A stretch of 64,000 bases of DNA from Pieris napi (Eukaryota > Arthropoda > Insecta > Lepidoptera > Pieridae), in assembly GCF_905475465.1 (NCBI RefSeq), contig NC_062249.1, positions 3,236,501-3,300,500 on the forward strand, in the 5' to 3' direction. Below, one piece after another: positions 12,601-21,600 of the stretch. The position numbers and the translations under genes are program-made. Under the pieces are notes generated by a model. The model had not been told where the DNA came from and did no database searches. It saw only the letters and a list, made by a program, of their open reading frames with translations. Positions within the stretch are counted from its first letter, which is position 1, and each line of letters starts with the position of its first letter.

Positions 12601-15600
12601 TATGATTTGGCATTCTGAAAGTGAGTTACAGAATCGCAAGGCAGGGCTAAGAGCTTGGGCTTTCAACGAAATATTCCCTCGTAATATTTTTATGAAAATA
12701 TTATGTACACCCTCTGTCTTCTTTGCCGATGAGTAAGGATGCCTACAGATTCAAATTTAATGACGTGGTATAAGTGATACCTGTATCTTATGTTCCATAT
12801 TTTTTTTTTTTTATGACATTATGTAATACCTACTAGCTACCAGAAATACGGAGATGTGGTAAATAATAACCTATTTACCATTAATTTAATTCTTTATTAA
12901 TAAAAAGTAAATCAGTCAGCACCGTTTTCGCTAAATTATCAATCTGTATCTTTTCGTCACACTGTATACACAATTTACACGGAAATAGCAAGAGTACTAG
13001 TTACACTTAAAGAGTGTAGAATTTTTTTATTAGGTTTACTATGTTTAATTACATTAAATTTAATCGTAAAATTCTATGATTTCAGACAAGTGCATGCCGA
13101 AGTTTGTGGCATTCTTCTTGGATCATTAGAAGGCTTGCAGAGTGCGTTAGCTGTGTGTGGTTCCACCGGAGTTACGTTAACTCCTGATGAATCATCTAAC
13201 TCCATTGTCGACGAAGTCGCTCAAAGAATGACAGATATCGGCGATCTTTGTAAGGTAAATGATTTGAATTTTGTGAACTATGTGTAGCAGATAATGTTCT
13301 CAAAAAGAATATGAAGCTATTTAAAGATTAAAGCTACTAAGTGATATTATATTTAAAGATTTTATATATTCAGGCAACATAAAAATGCTATATTATATTT
13401 TATATATAATCGAGTAATGAAATCGTCATCACATTCCTTTCAGAAATCAGACGCTGGACAAGAAGAAGAATGGGCGACGGGGGCAGCACATGACATAGCG
13501 AGGTTATGTGCTGAGGTAACGCTTAGATGGCGTGCATTCTTACACCATACCTCCGATAGACCACACGTGCATCATGCTCTAGCTGCTAGACATCACGCTC
13601 TTCGGTAAAAATAATGATTCTAAAAACTTCATGTTCATTTCGTATCTACAAATATAATTACTTTACCTTCACTACATTAAATTTAAACATTTTTATTTAA
13701 CACATTTTTATATTCTAAATTTACTTAACTACAAAATATGATTGTTTTTTTTACAGTATCAAGCGATTCGCCGAGTGCTTCTTTGTGCTAGACAATCCGC
13801 GGCACTCGCTGGCAGGTTGCTACGATAGTAATTATCAGTCATATCAAAGCGTAGGTGATATGGCGCGAAGATCCCGATATCTAGCCCTGCTTCCACCTCT
13901 GCCTGTACATTGCATAGCATTAGATGGCGACCCACATATAATGCCCATAATTTTTGAAGATCGGTTAGTATTTTTAATGTATTCGTGTTTTTTGTACGTT
14001 AATTTGTATGATCGAAACGGTAATAGGTAAAAAAAAGGTTAGTTGACATCACAGGAGACCGAAGGGACTCCTTTTAATAATATATTTTAGTTATTATTTT
14101 TTGTTATAGATTTTAATTAGTTAATTGCAGATATGATGTAATTATGACTTGGTTATTTATACGCAAAAAGTTAGACATATTTATAAGGTATATCAATTTT
14201 GAATGATACCTCAAAAAAAATAGTATAAAATGCATAATTTCAGATATCAAGACACAGCAGAATTTGCTAGACGGCGATCTTTCTTGAACTCTAGTGCAAG
14301 TAAATCAGGCAGTGGTAAATATTTAAATTGATTCAATATTCTAATAATTAAGTTTAAATACGTAATTAAATTTAAAACTTTTTCAGATCCATTTTTATGC
14401 TCCGAATCGGTCGGAGAAGATTGTGCCTGCAGCGTTAGCTCCATGATGGAGTCAAGGAGGCCTTCATCTGAAGCGTCAAGAGTGACGTTAACACTACCAA
14501 AAAATATGGATGTGTTAGAACCACTATATACTACTGGGAAGGCATCTTCAAACGTGGTACAAGCAACGCTAACTTTGGCTCCTCAAAAATCTGCACGTGG
14601 TTCACCCAAAAGAACTGTAGTTAAACAAAGCGTAGTAGAACTTACAAAACCCCACAACAAAAATCTAGAAATAACAGGGCGAAACCGATACATAGTTCAA
14701 AATAATAAAATAACTGAAATTCAATTGCCACCAAATAATGCTTTTTCGTCTTGCTCGATCCAACAAGGGCAACAATTATCAAGATATTCCGCCTCAACAC
14801 TATTAGACATTACTGGAGCAAAAAATGCAAATACGCGTGTGGGCAAAGATAAATCAGATCGGAATGAAGTGCTCGGTCAAAAGCATGAAATAACAAGTGG
14901 AGTTAGCACTTTGCCTGCGAGACACAGTAAATCGTTAGATCAACTACGAATATCACAAAATATGACTCCACTAAGCGTTCAGACATTGACTAAGAATGTT
15001 AGAAATAACTCGAATGCATCAGTAAATTATCCTAAGACGTACGCAACCCCGCAGCAACCAAAACCAACCACACTTCCTAGAAGTGTAACTACTACTTCAT
15101 ATCCTACTAGTACAACAACAAGATGTGCTTCTAAAGGTGACGACTATAGAAGAAATATTAGTGAATTCCGAGAAAAATACAAAAACCCATGTACGCTCAA
15201 CAACCATGGCGGCAACAACGATGTATTTCATAGCGTAGGATATAATTATAATGGAGCGATCAAGTCGAATTCAAACCAAATTTACGGTTATGCTTTCGGT
15301 AATCAGGGTACAATGCAAGTTAGTAATAGTATTCGTAATCCGCTAGAATTTCAAAGAGGCTATTCTGTAAATTTACCCCGTCCTATGTTGCCTCCGCGTA
15401 ATTCTTTTCCACCGCTGAGTGGTAAAATTCAAGTGACTGATCAAAGTAACTTAGTATCAAGTAAGCATGTTCATAGATCTAATTCTACGCATGTGTTTCA
15501 GCAAAATGTAGACACTCAACATATAGATATTGAAGCAGCACGAAATCAACTAAGACACGAACTCAATTACTATTTACAAAAAGGTGATTGGAGCTATGAT

Positions 15601-18600
15601 TTTACCACGGGAAGTCTTATTCACAACTATCATAAAAAATCTAGTAAAAGCAGTGACGATAGTGGGTTTGTTATGACTTTAGATAGAAGTAGTGATGGTA
15701 CATCCAAATCAACATATTCAAAAACTCCACCATCAACTCCACATTCAACTATGGCCTCGGTCAGACAAAAAAGAAGTCGCTCAAAGGAATCGAAACCAAA
15801 TCAGGCAGGCAAAGAAACTACAAAAATAAACTCTAGTCGTGATTCGTTAAGCAGTCACCATTCTATAAGATCAAGAGATAGTAAATCAGATCGCCATACA
15901 TCTAAATCAGATCGAAGCACTCCGAAATCCGATAGAGCTACTCCAAAATCAGGTAAAGCAACACCTAAGTCTGGTGGAATTACTCCGCGGTCTGGTTTAG
16001 CAACGCCCAAATCAGGCAGGGCTACTCCAAAGTCTGGTTTAGCAACACCAAGGAGTGGAAGGTCAAGTGGAAAACCTGATAAACGCTCCAAACATAAACC
16101 TTCAGAGAAAATGAGTCAACTTATGTCGGAAGCTGCATCTTCGTCGAGTGACGAGAGTATACCATTTGAACTAAGACGTTTAGAATCCTCAGCCAGCGTT
16201 CCCTACAGCCTAGATCATGGAAATGAATTAAGACATTGTAGAAGTGCAGCATCCGTCTTAGATGAACCAAATTTGAATAATACGTTTGGGTCTGAATCAC
16301 TTCCTAACTTAGCACCACCACCTGCTGCATTTGATTCACCACCCTTAGATATCACAGATAAAGATTTTAAGATATTGCCTCCAGAGAATTTTCTTAATAA
16401 AGAAGATAAAGTGAGCTCGAGTTCTACTTCAAGCTTAAGTGAACAAAGCGGATGGGTCTCAAGCGGAAGAAGTTCGGTTCCATCATCTCCGGATAATGGT
16501 AGTAGTGTAAACCAGAACGTTGCACCGCCTAGAAACCGAGTAAATCCAAAAGAAAGTAATAAAATTTATGAAACTCCCACTGAGGCCAGAAAACGAGATA
16601 GTGAGAAATTAAGAGACTTTAAAAGAAGTGTCCTCAATGGCGAACAACTAAGAGAAAGATTAATGAAATTAGCAGTAAAAGTTGAAGATAATGAGCCAGA
16701 GGGTAAAATAGAGTGCTGTGATAAAGAAGTATGTGAGGAGTGTACAATTTGTAGTGATTCAATATGCACCGATAGTCAGTGTGAATATAATAAGGTAATG
16801 CAAAGTAATGGAATTGATACAGGCTGTACATCTGATACCTGTCCTGCCGCTTGCAAGCAGTGTTCAGAAGTAAGCCGTAAAGTTAATCAACGACATAATT
16901 CATTCAGTGCGATTCAAGGCAAATCATATGCATCCACTTCAAAATCAAGTGAAGGGGCTGTGAAAAAATCTCAAACAATTGCAGATAATTTACACCCTTA
17001 TAACAGAAAGGAGCTTCCTCCAAAGCCTGAACCACAACCAAAAACATCAAATACATTAGATAAAAAGTTGAGAGACAGGATACAATATACAGAGAAACTA
17101 ATTGCAGCTGAAATCCGAAGTTTGACCGTTGGCCGACCCTGTAAGAAACATAAAGGTGGTCCAATTGCAGCAGTCCAAAAGTACCAGGGTAAAGCAAAAT
17201 CGGAACTAAATTTAAGCCACTTTGAAGGAGACAATGATTATGAGCATTTGCCACCCCCTCAGCAGTTTAGAGATGCCCCGCCTCCTCCGGACCAATTTAA
17301 GGTATTTTTAACAGATTATTTGTTAGAATGCTTTTAAATTTATATCAATTTAATGTTGATACCTAATATGAAATTGAACGCAAATCAAAACTCAAAACCC
17401 GGTAGTTGTTAATTTATTTCCTCTTTACGTTCGTACTTATTTTAACTATGGTGAATAATTTATTCACTTCATGTTTTCTAGGATCCTCCGTCAAAATCGC
17501 CAATGCTCAGCCGTCAAAGCAGTAAGTCGTCCACACCATCCAGATCCAAAAAAATGGAACAGCCACCAAGTCTCCAATTAGATAATCCACTATATCATGT
17601 TTGTGAAGGTATGTCTCTCTTAAAGTATTGTTTAGTTTAAAAGAAATTATTATCGGTTTAATTGTGTACGCAACACACACCAGACTGTATTTATTTATTT
17701 AGGAAACAAAACAGATATAGACCAGTGCAGATAGCCTTTAAAATAAATAAAAAGTGAAAAAAATTACAGTAGGATGAAACCCATTAGAAAAGCAGGGGAA
17801 TATGATCAAAATGAAAGGAAAAATAAATTACGGTCGATCTGAGGTCAGGAAGGGGGAGGGGGGGGGGGGAGTTTTAAGGGTAAAAAACGGTTTATCTCGA
17901 TTTCCGGCAAAACTACAAGTCCTATCGAAGAAAGTTAAATGGCAAAGTTGTAGGTAATAAAAAGATCTAAAACTTTTGTTTTCACACATTTTTCACATAA
18001 CCTCAAAATTTATGTGAAAAATTCAAAAAACCAAGTTTTTGGTTTTTTATTTTTATCTTTAACAAAAATATTTTTTTTTTAACGAAATTTGGTGAAAACT
18101 TACCTTTCTATGTCCCAAATACACTGTAATTTATTTGATTAAAAATATTTATTTGTTCACCTTATTTTGAATTAATATCGAAAAAACACCCTAATTTTCA
18201 ATCGAAAATTCTGACGTCAAAATTTCAGCTTTTTTCAAAAAGTTGGTGTGCTTTCAGTTCGTTGAAATCTCTACTTTCCTATGGTAAAAAAATATATATA
18301 TATTACCATAGTAAATCTTCTCAGAAAACGCAAAAAATCGTATGCAGTAACGCCCAGACCTGTCATCCAATTCTTTACTTCTCTATGAAATACGAAAATT
18401 TTAGCCCATCTAAAGGCTAAATTTTTTTTTTAGGTCACTCAGGTATATATAAGTTATCTTGAAATAGTAATAAATAGGCATCTGATTATAATTTAAAGAA
18501 GATTCATAGAGAAGTAAGGAAGGGGATGACAGGTCTGGGCGTTACTGCATACGATTTTTTGCGTTTTCTGAGAAGAATTACTATGGTAATATATATATAT

Positions 18601-21600
18601 TTTTTTACCATAGGAAAGTAGAGATTTCAACGAACTGAAAGCACACCAACTTTTTGAAAAAAGCTGAAATTTTGACGTCAGAATTTTCGATTGAAAATTA
18701 GGGTGTTTTTTCGATATTAATTCAAAATAAGGTGAACAAATAAATATTTTTAATCAAATAAATTACAGTGTATTTGGGACATAGAAAGGTAAGTTTTCAC
18801 CAAATTTCGTTAAAAAAAATATATTTTTGTTAAAGATAAAAATAAAAAACCAAAAACTTGGTTTTTTGAATTTTTCACATAAATTTTGAGGTTATGTGAA
18901 AAATGTGTGAAAACAAAAGTTTTAGATCTTTTTATTACCTACAACTTTGCCATTTAACTTTCTTCGATAGGACTTGTAGTTTTGCCGGAAATCGAGATAA
19001 ACCGTTTTTTACCCTTAAAACTCCCCCCCCCCTCCCCCTTCCCGACCTCAGATCGACCGTAATTTATTTTTCCTTTCATTTTGATCATATTCCCCTGCTT
19101 TTCTAATGGGTTTCATCCTACTGTAATTTTTTTAGGTTTCAAAAATTATCGGCACTGGTCTAATACATCTCTATACAATGAAAAAAGTTAAAAAAAATCG
19201 GTTGTCTGTAAAGTCGGTTTACTGACGATAGTTGAACGTGACAACGTCACGAATCGCTCACTCAAGTAGGAAAGAGACAGATGTCGAACGCTGAAGAGCG
19301 CGGAGTCCGATTGTGCCTCTCTGTCGCTTCGCGCTCTCGCTTGCACTTCAAGCCTTAAATGGAACGCCTCAGAGCGAGGTAACGCCGCATGAATCATGTT
19401 TTTTCGTGCGTGCAGCCGGCTCCACCGATTTATAAGACGTTGTCACGTCAAAAATAAAACACACATTGGATGTATCCAAAGAAAATAAAAAATATGATAC
19501 AGAGCAAAGGAAAACAAAACAAAACATGACAGCACAAAATGTATAAATCCACAATACAAGTAGACTAAGGACATTTTTGTATATTTCCAGGCATAATCGA
19601 GAGGAGAAAGTTACGGCCTCAAAAATCTTCAAGCGTGTCAGCCTCTTCAGCCACAAGCACTCTCAATAAAAGTCAAAGTACGGGAGAACTTGCTTCTAGA
19701 AATGAAAATAATAAAGGTACTACCAAATACTAACACAAATAAGCTTCTATACTTAAACTTTAAATGCGATTATAATTTTACAGCTTTACAAACAGATAAG
19801 GACTAATTGTATTTATTTCTTAGTAATCTATTCTATATTCATATTATAAAACAAAACACTTAGACAATATACAAAGCCAAAACAGATTACATAGGTACAT
19901 TAATAGGCAAAAAGAGAAACAAACTGAAATTTAACATTTAACAAACAATAATACTTTATATTTTTTTAAAAAAACTAAATTGTTACTGCTAAACCTATTC
20001 TCGCCTATTCAAATGTTTACTCGCATTCTCTTTGGTGAGGTGGAAAATATCAACATTCTCATAATTAGTGTCATTGATAAAACCCGAAACATTGGCGAAT
20101 TAGTATTAACTTCTAAGAACATTGTTGTAAGGTATAAGGATTTGTACCAATACAACATTGTCTTCATTATTATTATGGTAACTAAGTCAAGTTTAGTATT
20201 AAGTTTGAATTCCGTATTACAAAAGTCAAAAGTCAAATCATTTATTTCAATTAGACCATCTAAAATGGCACTTTTGAACGTCAAAAAAAAATATAAAGAA
20301 GATTCTAGTCGCCCCTTCCAAAAGGTAGTTTCGTGTGGAGAAGAATGGGCAAGAAACTCCATACTTACTCTTTGAAAATAGGTTTACAATATTTTGTTAC
20401 ATTTGTTAAATAATTATATGTGAAGACAATGTACTCTTAGAATAAACTACTATACTAAAAAAGTTAGTATACATGTTCCTCACATATTTACAAATATCTA
20501 AACCGTAGAATATTAACATTAAAGAGTAATAAAAATATTAAAAAAACACAACAAAACAGTGTGTGAGATACAAAAAAAAAATTTACATTTGTAGCATTAT
20601 AAATTAAAAAAAAATAATAATAATAATAACAAAAATATGTTAAAGCAAAAAATCAGCAACCAATTTGATTTTGTCCAGGCTCTATGATTGGTTTACAAAA
20701 CAAAATATCACTCTGACTCATACCCCTGGCATGTCTGAGTGAATGTTTCTTACTCGTGGTTAAATAGCTAAACCAATAACGGTTAGATCTAGATATCTAG
20801 ATAACGATAAATTAAGATTTACGTTTAAAAAAATTCGTCCAACGCAGACGAGGACAATAACTCTACCAATTTGTTTTTATTTTTCAGAGCGTGAAAGCAA
20901 TTTAGTGAGTATATTCGGCCTCGCGGAATCGGAAAGACTGTTTGTAAAATGTAGAGATGAATTTAGACAAAGTGTGAAATATCCTGGTGCAATATATTCT
21001 GACTTCCCACCGGTCGAGAATTCCTTGCCATACTTTCATATCAGCGATGAGTACAGAATGTTTAACCCAGAAGGTATATATATTAAAACAATTATTTTGA
21101 TACGATCTTCATAGTAACATTGGTTCTTTGATCATACATCGCCTGAGTATTTTAGTTGGTCAGGCATTCCAACCTAATTAGTATTTTACTAATAATAAAC
21201 AACCTAACTATTTCGAGGCAGAATACGAAATTCCATCCGTATCACCTCGTCCGCCGTTCCACAACTGAGCGTTTTTCAAGGCAGTTTTTGCCGCGAACCA
21301 CCACTTTATGGAACCAGCTGCCCACTGAAGTATTTCCGAATCAATTCGACTTAGGGTCCTTCAAGAAAAGAGCGTACCAATTCTTAAAAGGCCGGCAACG
21401 CACTCGCGAGCCCTCTGGCATTGAGAGTGTCCATGGGCGGCGATATCGCTTAACATCAGGTGAGCCTCCTGCCCGTTTGCCCCCTGTTCTATAAAAAAAA
21501 AACAAAAAACCATCTTCCCAGTAAAAGTATTTTGGGTGCCGAATCACTTTAACTCTAAGAAGAATGATCATTAGTTCTTAGTGAGTGAGTAGTATTACTA

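Noticed and set aside
15855..16091. 78-codon minus-strand ORF rich in Gly, Asp and Val
   Set aside because: Antisense of the FAM135 heptapeptide repeat; it exists only because the repeat has a 21-bp period.
21156..21494. 112-codon ORF adjoining FAM135 exon 12, considered as an alternative FAM135 exon
   Set aside because: The encoded motifs are those of a LINE polyprotein C-terminus and recur at 41916-42239 outside FAM135; no splice acceptor fits.
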